Shown here piece by piece: positions 43,691 through 55,660 of a stretch of DNA of 64,000 nt (positions are counted from its first letter, which is position 1; the number at the start of each line of letters is the position of its first letter). The stretch comes from Pholis gunnellus. Taxonomy: Eukaryota; Chordata; Actinopteri; Perciformes; Pholidae. The notes beneath the pieces are model-generated. The model was not told the DNA's origin. It saw only the letters and a list, made by a program, of their open reading frames with translations, and did no database searches. The stretch spans positions 26,153,708 to 26,217,707 of the forward strand of contig OU342805.1 of assembly GCA_910591455.2 (NCBI GenBank), read 5' to 3'. The position numbers and the translations under genes were made by a program.

Positions 43691-45394
43691 ATGAAAGTTC
43701 CTCGTAGTAACTTTAAGTTAAGCACTGAAGCCACGCTGGTAAAGTTCTCGACTACAAGTCAAAGTGCTTCATTTCAAAATGTATCATCAGCTCTATGTGG
43801 TTAAAGTATTAGCAGTAAAAATACACAAGTATCGTTAGCCTCATGTCGTCTTATGATCTGTAATGAAAGTCCTGATGCACGCGGCTGTTTTCCGTTTTGG
43901 GACTTTTCTGTCTTTTTGAAATATTTGATACTTTGATACAAACATGTGAGGAGTTTATAGAGGAAATGTGTCTTTGGTTGAACTTGTTTCCATTAGGGGC
44001 TGAATCTAGTCAGTTAAAAATATTTTACAAGACAATGCTACAAATGAGTGTTCACAGAAGGCCATGGACATTGAGACGGATAAAAAAACTAAAAAGAGAG
44101 TGGGCAAGCGCACTGCAATACTTCAATAATGGAGACCAACAGGGAACATTTCCATCAGTCCACCTGCTATTTCTGAAGGTAAATGGACAAAAGTGATTTT
44201 GAAAATCTTGCCCACAGGTCTTTTCAATCAGCGAACACAACAAAAGCCGCTCTTCTTCCTTCAGAGGTCCTCTTTCTCTGCTGACTACCTCTTTGTTGAC
44301 TTTTTGAGAGGCGCTGTGATCAACAGCGGTGCTGTGAGATGTCGCCAAGGCGATAAAATAGTGAAGCCTCGTACTGATTTGATTATTTTTTCAAATTGCA
44401 TTTTGAGCTTCAAAGAGCAGCCGGAGAATGGAGGTGACATTTAGTGTCGCACTTAATGACTCCGACCGGTTGCATTACAAATTAAATTCTAATGGGAATA
44501 TTGTATTTTAATCTGCTGTCTTCATTAAAAGTAATATATACATTTTCAAGCACTCATAAAAAAAATATAACACTGGTACTTTGGAGTCTTCCTTGGATTA
44601 TATTTTTATTAGCCGTAAGCGTGTCTTGCCCAAGAAATATTGATTTAAAAAGAATAAAGGTAAATATGGAAGCCCTTTGACATTTAGACCAACTAACCTT
44701 AAACAGGGCCATCCCCTCCAGATCAGATGCTAAGAGGGAAGTCAACTACAATCTCAAACCACATGTTTGTGGAGTAGGAACACGTCAATATCAGGGTTGT
44801 ACTCCGGGACTATTTTTGAGCAGTTTTGTCACAATTCTTCAAGCAACGTTTGCCGGTGATTCATTGGAAGACTGTGCCAAAAATAATGCCAAGATATGGA
44901 CGACTACGGGGACCTTCTGAAACGTCTCACAAGATTTTGATCCGTGATTATTTTCAAATCACTCCTCGCCTCAGTGTCTTCCTGTTTGTTTCTCCCCTCT
45001 GTGTCTGTGCTTCTTATTTGCGCTCATCACAGTCAAATGAGTCCTGATCACAGACGGGAGAAACGGTCTGGAGAGTGATGCTTCCTGGCTCCCGTTGTTT
45101 TGCCCGTGAATGCCCGGTTTGATTCCAAAGTGGACGTGAACACGGTTCTGTTCATAATACATTTGTTCGTCCACACATCACATTCAAACACCAATGAGTC
45201 CACTCAATCAGATTGGTTGGTGGCTTTAAGCTTTAAACCCAGAACCCCCTTCCAGCGCCGCTTTTGCAGCCGGTAATTTTTTCTCTTGTCGCATGCATAG
45301 CGTTGTTTCAAAATAAACTGACATCTTCACAGGAAGTTCGGTTTAGGCTACAAAGCCACTGATCTCAGGAAAAGCGTGGTTGACGTTGTTCGTT
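43691..45394. other. Intergenic sequence, nothing supported
   Basis: Includes a fragment of the TACTTTTACT-type family in inverse orientation (about 43795-43840). The open frames of 83-99 codons have no recognisable domain. Confidence 0.45.
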
Positions 45395-45470
45395 TGCACT
45401 ATCCACTCTGTTGTAATTCTGCAAATGTCCCCGCTGTGGGAATAATAAAGGATTATCTTATTTTATCCTA
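45395..45470 (+). mobile_element. LINE-type 3' tail, copy 1
   Basis: TCTGCAAATGTCCCCGCTG, then TGGGAATAATAAAGGATTATCTTATTTTATCC. The same tail recurs at 59335-59385. The TATCT-rich end after AATAAAGGA is typical of fish non-LTR element tails; the body is not recognisable. Confidence 0.5.
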
Positions 45471-45849
45471 AGTTTTGCACGAGAAACGAACAGCGGTCTC
45501 CTAGACGACAGTACTGTTTTATTTGACCCATCCACCTCCCCTCCAGACCGCCGCATGTGGACTATCTTGGACTTTAAATTCCGTCAGTTACTCTCTCGTA
45601 ACGGCACGGATGGATGCGTTGCATACACAGAAGTGTTTGAAGGTTTATCAGCATGAACGGTCAGAGGGACGAACAAACAGTCGGCTTGATGAAAGGAAAG
45701 AAGAGAATAAACTTCCAAATGTTTGGTGTTCAGTATGGAGACTTAGGTCTCATTCCCAGGGTGTCAAATACCAAGGTTTTCTCTCAGACAAGGTACGGTC
45801 TGATACTGACACACAAGGCACTCTTTAGTAACTGAGGCTGTTGTTCCGT
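45471..45849. other. Intergenic sequence, nothing supported
   Basis: No gene recognised; the 101-codon frame at 45523-45828 lacks domains. Confidence 0.45.
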
Positions 45850-46240
45850 GTGAAACCAAAAGTCAGCGTTGACTTTTAAGTCACGTAAAGTACTTTAACT
45901 TAAGTCACACACGTAATGTAGTCTACGTGACAGAAGTTAAGTAACATAAATACTTATTTTAACCAAAACCACAATCTTTTACTAAACCAAACTAAGTGGT
46001 TTAGTGACGCCAATGGGTCCTGACCAAGGAACCGAATGTGACCAGTTGGGAATTAGAATGGTCAGGTGACGGAAAATAACAGCATCAGTCCTTTCAGTGA
46101 AATCCAATAAACATCTGTTAACATTAAAGTGACAGCGCCCTCCAGCTGTTCACTACCTGTTTCCTACTAACAGTATACATTGGTTTCTCCTAACCATGAC
46201 CAGCATCTTCCCCTTATTAATCAAGAGGTTAATGAATGCA
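45850..46240. repeat. Dispersed repeat family K, copy 2
   Basis: ACAATCTTTTACTAAACCAA, ACTAAGTGGTTTAGTGACG and nearby TTAAGTCAC/ACGTAA words match the family seen at 33540-33600. Boundaries are uncertain. Confidence 0.45.
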
Positions 46241-47513
46241 GTAATGTCCCTAACCATGTTGTCCATGACTATAAATATATATATAAAGAGAATAACCAAA
46301 CCTTGACCATATGACATCGCAAAAGGCTTTTATTTTGAACAGTTTGTTTACCTGTTGATGTAGGCGTCCGATCAGAAAACATTTACTGCATATGTGTCGC
46401 CCTGGAGGGCAGTGACAACCATGTGGTGTGACGTAGAGCCAGTGAACGGAGATCACCATTGTTATGAGCAGGTGCACATGTCACAGTACCTTTTTATGTT
46501 TTCATGTCAGCTGCTGTCACTGATGTTTGCCTCCACGGTGGCTAAAGTCAGACTGCCGACCACTGCAGCATTCTGAGGGTAAACATTACGCGATGACCCT
46601 CCCCGAGGGATGAGAGGAGAGCCAACAACAGCAGCACGATACTGCATCTGGCTGCAGTGCTGTTAGCAGCACAATCACCGTCTGTAGGCTCAGTGACAAA
46701 GGGAACAGAATGAAAACCCTTTTGTGCTTTTCTAGGCCCTTCATCATATCATAGCCAGTGCTGCTGGCAGAGGATATTGAGGAAATCAATTCACCCGATT
46801 GTGTTGTTGCTTAGTGAAACCAAATTATTTCAAAGTCCACTAATGAATAATATCGGTAGTCTTTAACAAGTTTCTTCAAAATGACGGTACACGTTTGTAT
46901 ATCATGTATTTTTTGGTTATGAAAGCATTGACTACTGGTTTCTATCCAGCCTGAACAGATCAAAAGTTTGATCTTTTAGCCTAAATCTCTACAAATATCA
47001 CGGCAGCATTAGCAGAGACACACCATGTATGTCATGTGTTTTTAAAACCAGATGCGTCTATGGCGGTATAAAACAAAAGACACATTCTTTTATTCAGCAA
47101 TATCTGAAAAATACAGGAACATTCGCCCTACATTTTGTAGACTACATTTTAAATTGAAACGCACCAATGTGGTTTCACTTTGAGAGCAAATTTAAGAGGC
47201 TAGATTGCTTTTGGCAACTTTCTTGCTCGAGTGGTAAGCAATATAATCATAAATACATTAGCTTTATAAATAAAATATATATAGTATGATATACCGACCA
47301 GACTTCTCAGACCCACCAAGATGAATTACCTGGGCGGATGCAGACCTCATTGCGAAACTGTGGCTTACGTAGACTGAGTGGAATAAATAGGAAACACTGG
47401 ATAAATCATGGAAATGTTCCTTTTGTATCAAGCAGCAAAACAGTCGTAGCATGACGTGTTTGACTAAAGGAGACATATGAGGTCAATATTTTGTATTTGG
47501 GGTGTCCACTAGA
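46241..47513. other. Intergenic sequence, nothing supported
   Basis: A short TA run lies near 46276-46287. No gene recognised. Confidence 0.5.
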
Positions 47514-47915
47514 ACTAGACTGTTTATAAGAAGTGGACGTAGTCGTCGTGACGTCACCCATTGGTTTATGGACGTTTTGAAGACTCGAGTTTGGCAAGTT
47601 CGCCGTCGCCATCTTGGATTACGGCCGTCGCCATGTTGTTTTTTTCGCAGCTAATAAATTGAAGTTACCAAATTTGGAATACGGAGGAGTGACGTAGAGA
47701 CGGCTCTGGTAGCGGCAGTGACCTGTCAATCACAGTAGCCCCGCCCCTAAAACATACTCCACTTTTGGTCTGTTTGACTCTAAATGGACCATCATTTACT
47801 AAATGGACATAATGCTGCTGTATTGAAGAAGACATGAGAAGTAGGGTCATTTTCTCATAGACTTCTATATAATCAGAGGAGTCACCCCCTGCTGGCCAGT
47901 AGAGAGAATGCAAGT
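47514..47915 (+). mobile_element. Interspersed repeat family A, copy 3
   Basis: It starts near TAGACTGTTTATAAGAAG, then AGTGGACGTAGTCGTCGTG, CCGTCGCCATCTTGGATTAC, GCAGCTAATAAATTGAAG, GTAGCGGCAGTGACCTGTC, CAGTAGCCCCGCCCCTAAAA and GAGGAGTCACCCCCTGCTGG. It lacks the piece between GAAGAAGACATGAG and AAGTAGGGTC that copy 1 keeps (an internal deletion of about 60 bp). Confidence 0.75.
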
Positions 47916-49184
47916 TTTATATATATAATTTATGTCAGATCGTCCGTTTGAATAGACCTGTATCCACCCTCTGTCTGAAACGTTTTATTTTAGCGCCTCT
48001 CTCTTTCAGCTTCCCCCTCCTGAAAAAGCCCAGTCTGCACAGATTGGTCAAAAATCTTGCGGCCTTCCACATCTGCGCTGTCGCAATCTTCACAGCGTCA
48101 CTGCAGCTGGTGACTTAGTGAGTGTGTCAACTACACGGCATTTAGCGGCACTTCTACCTTTGGCTTTACAGTTGTGACACCACAACCTCAAGGCTTGTTT
48201 AATTAAAGGCACAGTTTCTGAATACGAGCTGTGTGCATTTCTCAGTGGAATGAGCGTTTTCATATTCCACAGTATTTATGTAGAAATCAAATTTTCTGCA
48301 ATATGGGACCTTTTTAATTTGACGACATAACCCGTCCTGAGATGTACTGTGGGGTATTACATACCACAGGTTTGCGTTGTGTAAACGTTGGGGTGCATAG
48401 CGTCATAGGAGTGATAACCCAGTTAACATAGTGTCTAGTGCCAGTGTCCTCTGGGCTGTCCAATGTAAAATCCTCAATGCTGCAGACTGCCTGAGGAAAT
48501 ATATCCCACACATCAAAGGGGAGGAAGTTGAGGAAGTTGAACATCAGGGCTGACATGTGAAGCACAGAGACATCTGTGTTCAAATTAATAAATAAGTGAT
48601 AAGATAATCCATAAACCATGAAGGCAGCTAGTGAGAGCATGTTTACATGACCACACTGTAGCTCAGTAGCGTGCACTTTGTGTGCCGGGATGTGTCTGCC
48701 ATGGTAACACTTCCATCACTGGACAATGTTACTATTTTTCTTGTAAAGTGGGAGTGGACGGCCAGCTATCCAATTACACGGAGCCTCACTTTTAGTGGCC
48801 TCGGCCTCAGGTAACATTATTGATGTCTCAGAGCGCCGTCCCATTCCTCATACGGCGCTTTTGAGCCTTTGCACCCTCTCTTGCCCTCAGACATTTACGC
48901 TGAGCACGCAGGTGACATCAGTTAAAGTCTGTTCAGGTTCAGTACTTCGGGCCAAGAGTGCACAATGAGATTGGTCCAAAGAGTCGGTGGTATCGCCCCA
49001 CTCCAGTGTGTGTGATTCAGCTGATGGAATGAGTCCAGGACTGCTGTGTCGGGGAAAGAAATACTGCTGCGATTAATGAGCAAGAGCAAAAAAGAAGGAA
49101 ATTATAATGACGGACACATAAAGAGGGAAAAATGCATCAACCGACTCACATGTAGCCATCAAAGCAGCTATAATCTACACGTTG
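47916..49184. other. Intergenic sequence, nothing certain
   Basis: Ordinary unique sequence. About 48690-48990 is free of simple repeats and looks single-copy. The 120-codon minus-strand frame at 48314-48676 has no recognised domain. Confidence 0.45.
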
Positions 49185-49735
49185 TGACTCTACGGGTGTC
49201 AATGTCTGTCTGTTGGTCTAAAATATCTCAACTGTTAGAACGATTGAGATTGAATGTGGTTCTGACCAGGCAGCAACCTCCTGTTCCACTGAGTGAAGCT
49301 AATGCGGAAGTGTCTTAAAACCTGCATTTTCTCTAGTGTCCACCAGGGGGCGACTCCTCTGGTTGTATAGAAGTCTATGAGAAAATGACTCTACTTCTCT
49401 CTTGATTTATTACCTCAGTAAACATTGTAAACATGAGTTTATGGTCTCAATCTCTAGTTTCAAGTCTTCTTCAATACAGCATGATGTTCATTTAGTACAT
49501 TATGATCCATTTAGAGTCAAACAGACCATTAAGCAGGCTATGCTTTAGGGGCGGGGCTACACAGTGAAGTCCACTTATTATATACAGTCTATGGTCCAGA
49601 CATTCGTGTTACCGTCTGGATTAATTGTAATAACTTTGGTGATCCTCCTGATGTTAGCATGGTGAAGTTAGCATTAAGCTCAAATTACTGCTGTGCCTCA
49701 CAGAGTTGTGAGCATGACTGGGGCTAGATACATTC
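49185..49735 (-). mobile_element. Family F copy 2, split by a family A insertion
   Basis: Left F part at about 49185-49265 (GTCAATGTCTGTCTGTTGG, AAATATCTCAACTGTTAGAACG). The right F part resumes at about 49595 (CCAGACATTCGTGTTACC, TTAATTGTAATAACTTTGGTG, GATGTTAGCATGG, CTGTGCCTCACAGAG). A family A element occupies the middle. Confidence 0.6.
49266..49594 (-). mobile_element. Interspersed repeat family A, copy 4, inserted in family F
   Basis: On the minus strand it runs from CCATAGACTGTATATAATAAG to GGAGGTTGCTGCCTGG. It passes through GTAGCCCCGCCCCTAAAGCA, AGAGTCAAACAGACC (complement), GGTGGACACTAGAGAAAATG and AGCTTCACTCAG. It lacks the segment between GTGGAC and GTAGCCCC, so it is an internally deleted copy with both ends. 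No target duplication is obvious. Confidence 0.75.
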
Positions 49736-52700
49736 AGATTCAATGGGTGTGTGTTGTGTAAAAGGGGTCTCTGGAGGTCCTGCTAATGATTAGCTGAATC
49801 TGCAGCTTCTGCTTTACAGAGCTTTATAGCGACTTTCAGCTCATTGTTTATCTCTCCAGCACACAACTTTACTGTTCTGGTTCACTCTCAGCACTTTCGT
49901 AGCATTTTTTATTCAGAGGAGAAAGCTGTGAAAAGCCACTGTACCCTACAAACAGCAGACAGACCCAATTAGAGACTAGCTGGTGAACAAAGTAGAGCAT
50001 TTAGCAGCTAAAGAGAGCGACATTTCCCTCAGGAGGTGTTGGAGACCAAAAACAGAGCTTAAAGAGAGAGAATTGGACTTGAATTCCTCTCAAACAGATT
50101 CCGAATGAATCATGTTGATATGTAACTGCTGGATATGCAGAGAAGCAACTGTTTGCGAACAAGTTCAACATATCAACTTGCACTAGTTGCCCCCCAGTGG
50201 CCAAGAAATTTGTTTTAAGAACTGCATTATTGTGCAGTGCTGGAGCGCCTTCATACGCTTCGCTTGAGGCGTTCCTTTATCCGCCAGCTTCACTCCTTTA
50301 GAGACAGCCAGGGAAAGGACAACCAATGGAGCAGAACACTTTTGAGAGCGTATCAGACGACTGGAAGATGTAATTACTTGTTTTGTGTTTTCTAAGAATT
50401 ATTGATGTCCTACAAAATGATGTATTTCAATACAGTGTTAGAGGAAGCTGGAAATGTGTCTTAGAATGAGATGTTGGTTTCTATTAGGTTTGAATTTCCA
50501 AAAAAAGATGTTAATATCGAGACAATATTTTAACATATTGCAAAATGATTCCGTGAAATGAGAGCAGACAGAAAGCTCCTCTTAATTACACCAAGTGTCC
50601 TCCAACAATTATCCACTGTTTACCAAACTCACAAATGTCTTTATTGAGTTCTGCACAAAAACACATACTTTAATTGCAGAGAGCAGATTGTGGAACAGCT
50701 GCTTCCAGTGAATTGGACGTGGATATCTAAGAGGTATCGGATACCGTCTTTGTATTCACTTCAGGTATAAAGTGTTATTTAGTGAGACAACAAACAGTCC
50801 TGCTCTACGCACACATGTTTTGGGTATTTTTCAAAATTGCTCAGTAGGTGGAGAAGAACTCGCAGCAAAATGACTTTTACTGACGAGTATTTGTGTCGGA
50901 AGAAAATGCAGAACAGGAGAGATGGGAGACAACATATGATCCAAATACATGACATAGAGATCCCAATATGTGACCACCCGGTCTGTAGATTTGTTTTCTA
51001 CGTTGTTTGGACGCCTTATGTTTGCTATTTTTCTCAGGACGCTGAGAGAAGCTTCACAATAAAACACAGATGGACGATTGTGCTTTAATGCTTTGAGTCA
51101 GGTGGGCTGTACTAGCCATTACCCAAAATGCAACTCTCTCTAGTAGCAGCTAATGTTTCCTGGAGCCTCTAGCCTGAAGCAGACATGAGCAGCGGGGCTA
51201 CAGAGGTCTGGTCATTCACTTCTTTCTAGCTTCACACTTCCAGGTTCATTTTTCATCTTCAAACGTGTGGTCTGCAGAGCAGGCCGTCGATGTCATTTAT
51301 CAGACGTCACGCAGCTTCCTCTAGAGACACTAATGGCTTTGCACATTACTTTTAAAACATATGCAGTAGAATTCCCCAACACTTGCAGACACACGCTGAG
51401 GTAGAAAATCGGTACAGCTCAACCTTTCAATGAAAAGGCTTTTATTGTGAAAGGTAAGGCAGAAGCAGTGGATCTGCTCTGCGCGGCCTTTTTCAAGGCT
51501 GAAAGGAGTGATGACGCTTGCTGCCTTGTTTCGGCCTAAAGGAGCCTCCTTGTTTCATAAACATCCGTTCCACACAGCGGGAAAGCTCTGAACAATCAAC
51601 CTCGTTCCAAAGAAAGGAGGTTGCTTTTAAGCCGCTTAATATTCTGTGTGAAATGTATTGATGACATATAACAACCTGTCGGAAACATATATTAGCATAC
51701 AAAATAATATCGCATGAAAAAACGCCCCCAAATATGTTAAGGCCGTACTTTAAATAAATGGGCTTGTGTGGCGTTCATTCACCAACACACTTTAGATAAC
51801 ACCACTCCAATAATGCTTCAACCATCCGAAGGTGTATTTAGTTTCTACTTCATGTTATTAGTAATCATTTGACCACTATAATGTGTTTTTCTCCAATTGT
51901 TGTTCATTCACAACTAACTGCTAACGCCCAGATGTAGAAACAAATACAGTAGACATACTTGTTTTTTAACGCAGTTTCATCATATGTAATATATAAAAAC
52001 ACCGTTGCATTGGATTAGCATTACATGTTGCTGTGCTCAATAATAATCACACTGCATGCTGGGACAATGCTACTTTTCTTTTAATCCCAGCTGGATTGGT
52101 CCTTAAACTCGAACTCTCTCACCTCTGTGACGGATAAAAAGGTACTCATGTGGTCTCATTATGTTACATCAGTAAAATAATAAAAAGCAGGTCCTGCCGG
52201 CAGTAAAGACTCCCTAACAGCATATATAGATGACTGTCATATCCACAGCCAGCCTCACCTTTATTATTCAGTGTTCAGTTCATATGTTCTGTTAATACAA
52301 CTCTCTTTTTTCCCTCTTTCAACTGAAATGAATGTAATAATACCAGCTCTCCCACAACCCACACAAACTTTTTTCTCTGTCCCACCGGAATATGAGTTAG
52401 AGGTTGATACGGGTTTTCTCTCAGACTCAGGAGGTTGAATAATCTGCGAATAATTGTGTGCAGAAATGCAGAGGACCGCAGTAATTGGCACCTGATATTC
52501 CCCACTTTCCCTCCTCGAACAGCTACATTTGAATAATCTTGACAGTATAGGGCACAGACGCAGCGAGATAAGTGCGTCTTGAGAAAAAGAGTCTGGAGAT
52601 GTGAGACAAAACGACACACATTCACTGTCATACACGCATTCAGGCACTGATGGACACAAAATCCTTTCTACTCTAGTTTTTCATCTTTATTGCTTTTCCT

Positions 52701-52994
52701 GCTATTTCACTCTCACATATAAATACAGGGACACTGTCTGGGCGTTATCAGTTGGAAACTCTTTTGCAACTCATGTAAAATGTTGGCAATCTGGGAACTG
52801 AAGCTCCTTCTGTTTTTTTATTTCCTTTGGATGCTTATTCAAATAGGAGTCTAAAATGTGAGTGCAAATACATGAAAGTCTACAGAGGAACACAAATACA
52901 CAGAGAACGTTTAAGTTATTTGTTCTGTCCTGAATAATGTATTTGTATTTTTTTTCTATATATCTAATACACATCAAGTTAGGAGTCTAAAGCA
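49736..52994. other. Intergenic sequence, nothing supported
   Basis: No gene, RNA or clear repeat recognised in about 3.2 kb; open frames up to 131 codons lack domains. Confidence 0.45.
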
Positions 52995-53345
52995 AGCTGG
53001 CAGCTCTGTGACGCCGTAGGTTGAGCTCAATGCTAACTTTAGCATGCTAACATGCTTGCAACGATGATACTAAAATGCTGACGTTTAGCCAGCATACTGT
53101 ATAGCATGTTAGCATGCTAACATTTACTTACTAGTTGTGAACACAAAGTGCAGCTGAGGCTGATGGGAGTTTTCTGCAGGCATGTGGTCATTGATGTAAA
53201 CCTGATGATTGTTGATTGATTGATATAAGTGACAACTTTGACCCGCTGGTGGTGCTAGAAGGAGCATCAGCAGCTCATCAATGTCTTTAGAATACATCCC
53301 CTTGGCAACGTCAATGTATGTACCAGATTCCATGGTAATCCATCG
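52995..53345 (+). mobile_element. Interspersed repeat family F, copy 3
   Basis: It carries GGCAGCTCTGTGACGCC, GAGCTCAATGCTAACTTTAG, AGCATGCTAACATGCTTGC, GCTGACGTTTAGCC, CAGCTGAGGCTGATGGGAG, TGACCCGCTGGTGGTGCTAG and TTCCATGGTAATCCATCGTG in order. It is the most continuous copy in the window. Confidence 0.7.
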
Positions 53346-53429
53346 TGTAGTTGTTGATTTCAGTCATGGGGGGGATTAGGAGACAAAAGGCCCCCCCACC
53401 TCTCAAAGGACAAAGACAAACAGACTTTA

Positions 53430-53880
53430 TTGTTTAGCCTCTTCTTTGTTGTTGTGTCTTTAAATTCGTCATGCATCTCTGTGAGGTTTGCTGTCTCTAT
53501 AATCATTGTGTGTCTCTTTGTAGTTGTTTTTGAAAGAGGTTGTTCTATTCTCTTTTTGTCGTCATCTTGTGTCTGTTGGTGAACATGTGTGTCTCTTTGG
53601 AGGCATTCTGTGTCTTTGTGGTCAATCTGTGTCCTTTTGAGGTCATTTGGTGTCTGTTCTTGTTTTGAGTCTCTTTGTAGTTACTTTGTGTCTTTGTGGA
53701 GTAAGTTTGAATCTTTCTGTAGTTTTTTTGTGTCTTTGCAGTCAATCTGTATCTGTTTTTGTTCGTTTTGTGTCTCTTTGTCGTTGCTTTGTGTCTTTCT
53801 AGTTGTTTTGAGTCTCTTTGTAGTCATTTTATGTTTCTTTGTGGTCATTTCAGTAACTTCCTGGTTGGTATTTGTCTCTT
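53430..53880 (-). repeat. Degenerate 21-bp-type minisatellite, inverse of the 39.7 kb array
   Basis: Many imperfect units based on TTGTGTCTCTTTGTAGTCAT, the complement of the ACTACAAAGAGACACAAAA unit at 39.7-40.26 kb. Because the period is near a multiple of three, a 108-codon artificial frame is open. Confidence 0.8.
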
Positions 53881-53937
53881 TGAGTGATATTTTGGAGGTG
53901 AAGGCCAGGGCCTGATCCTTTGGGTCCCTGGACCTCT

Positions 53938-53990
53938 GCCCGGTAGACCCATTAGACCCGGTAGACCCGGTAGACCCGGTAGACCTGTTG
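53938..53990. repeat. 9-bp minisatellite
   Basis: About five units of ACCCGGTAG, one with ATTAG in place of the CGGTAG part. On the minus strand it would encode a Ser-Thr-Gly repeat. Confidence 0.9.
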
Positions 53991-55660
53991 TCCATCAATG
54001 ATTTCAGTCTAGTGGTGGACCAACCGACCGCCTTTGCCCTCCCGAGAGCCGTGCAGCCAGCATGGCTAACAATGTCTTCAGATGATGAAATGTTCAGTCT
54101 GGTTCAGTATTCATGTAAAGATGCTGATCGGTGAACTGGCAAGTCTAGTTTGAAGCTTTACAAAGCATCATTAAAACTTACACACAGGATTTATTTTAAA
54201 GCTCAATTTTAACTTCAGCAAGTCATACGCCACGAGGTCTTTATGTGGCATGAGCACTTGCTCTACATTTGCCACTACAAGGACTCCCTGCTGAGACGGT
54301 GTAGGAGTCCCATTGACATGAATGTGGAAGCCTGTGATTTAAGCTTCAGTGCTTTAGTCAGTGTGAAAGGGGCACTTACATCGCCCACTGTACGTGGCCC
54401 TCACAGCTTCAAGTGAAGTGACACGTCTTTGCTCCATGCTGATAAGGTTCAAATCAATCTGCTAGAAAATCTATCTTTCAATATGCTTTGAAATGTTTCT
54501 CGTGAGACCGTTGTGAAGAACAGCGCAGCAAGTTCAATGCGTCATTGTGTTTGGAACAAATGTTCTCATGAGGGCAGAGAGACGTCCTGTGAAGACATGC
54601 TGGTTGGTTTCATCTCTGATGGTTAATACTAATATGTTGTTCAAATGAAACCACCTGAGGATAAATGTCTCTCTGGAGGAACTGATTACAACACAGAGAC
54701 ATCTGAATCATGAGTGAAGACACAATTACACTGATTTTAAAGAACATCATGGTTCAATCTTTAACAACGTCAACTTGTGGTTTTTTAATACAAACTCTAA
54801 GTCTGAAAAGTCAAATTAAAGCTGTAACAAAGTACAATGTTTCTGCCTGAAATAAAGTATAAAGTGGCATCAAATGTTGAGTAGATATACTTAGTTACTT
54901 TCCACCTCTGATGTCATTGTTCTCCTCTCTTGTCTGAGTACTGCCAATTTGTAAGATGGGTGGAAAAACAAGTGATTAATGAGGCATTATGTTCACAGCC
55001 ATTAAAACTAGTTTGATAAGCACGAGCTGTAGCGGAGAAGATTCATTTTGGCCGTTGGGGAAAGATTATTTTGAAATGGTTGGTCTCCAGTGGAAGAAAC
55101 CCAATGGTTTTAAAATGTCAATTTATGTGATGTATTAAATTATGTTGGATCAAAGAATACAAATTACAAAATAATACAAAATTGCTCTCTTGCTGTTAGT
55201 TTTTTTTCTTTCATGTTCGCCCAAACTAAACTGCGTTACCCAGGGGGCATTGCTAGGTTACTCTGTATTACGTTATGAGTCTCTGGTAATGATGAGGCAC
55301 AGTTGGACAATAACGGATTCCAATCCGCTCCGACCATCAGAGTTTTAACTACAGATCATCTACAGCATCTCGGACAGCTCAACGTGATCTCCTCGTGTTC
55401 GGCCCTCTTGAGTAGAAGCACCAGAACGATGCCCGGGACAACATGTTGGGGAGTATATTGTTGCAGACGTTTCGGGAGTATTTAACTTCAAACTGTTGCA
55501 ATTAAGTTTTAAGCAACTGATTGGTTCGGGTTAGAAGGAATCCTGGTTTGGGTTGAAACACCGACACCTCTTACGTAACTTAAGCTACTGATGTAACGTC
55601 GTTCGACCCGGTAACAGTGCCTGTTAGCTTGTTCTTACACGGCAGAAAATCACTTGACTA
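53991..55660. other. Intergenic sequence, nothing supported
   Basis: No gene recognised. A short piece near 54860-54910 (AGATATACTTAGTTACTTTCCACCTC) belongs to the TACTT-rich family. Confidence 0.45.
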
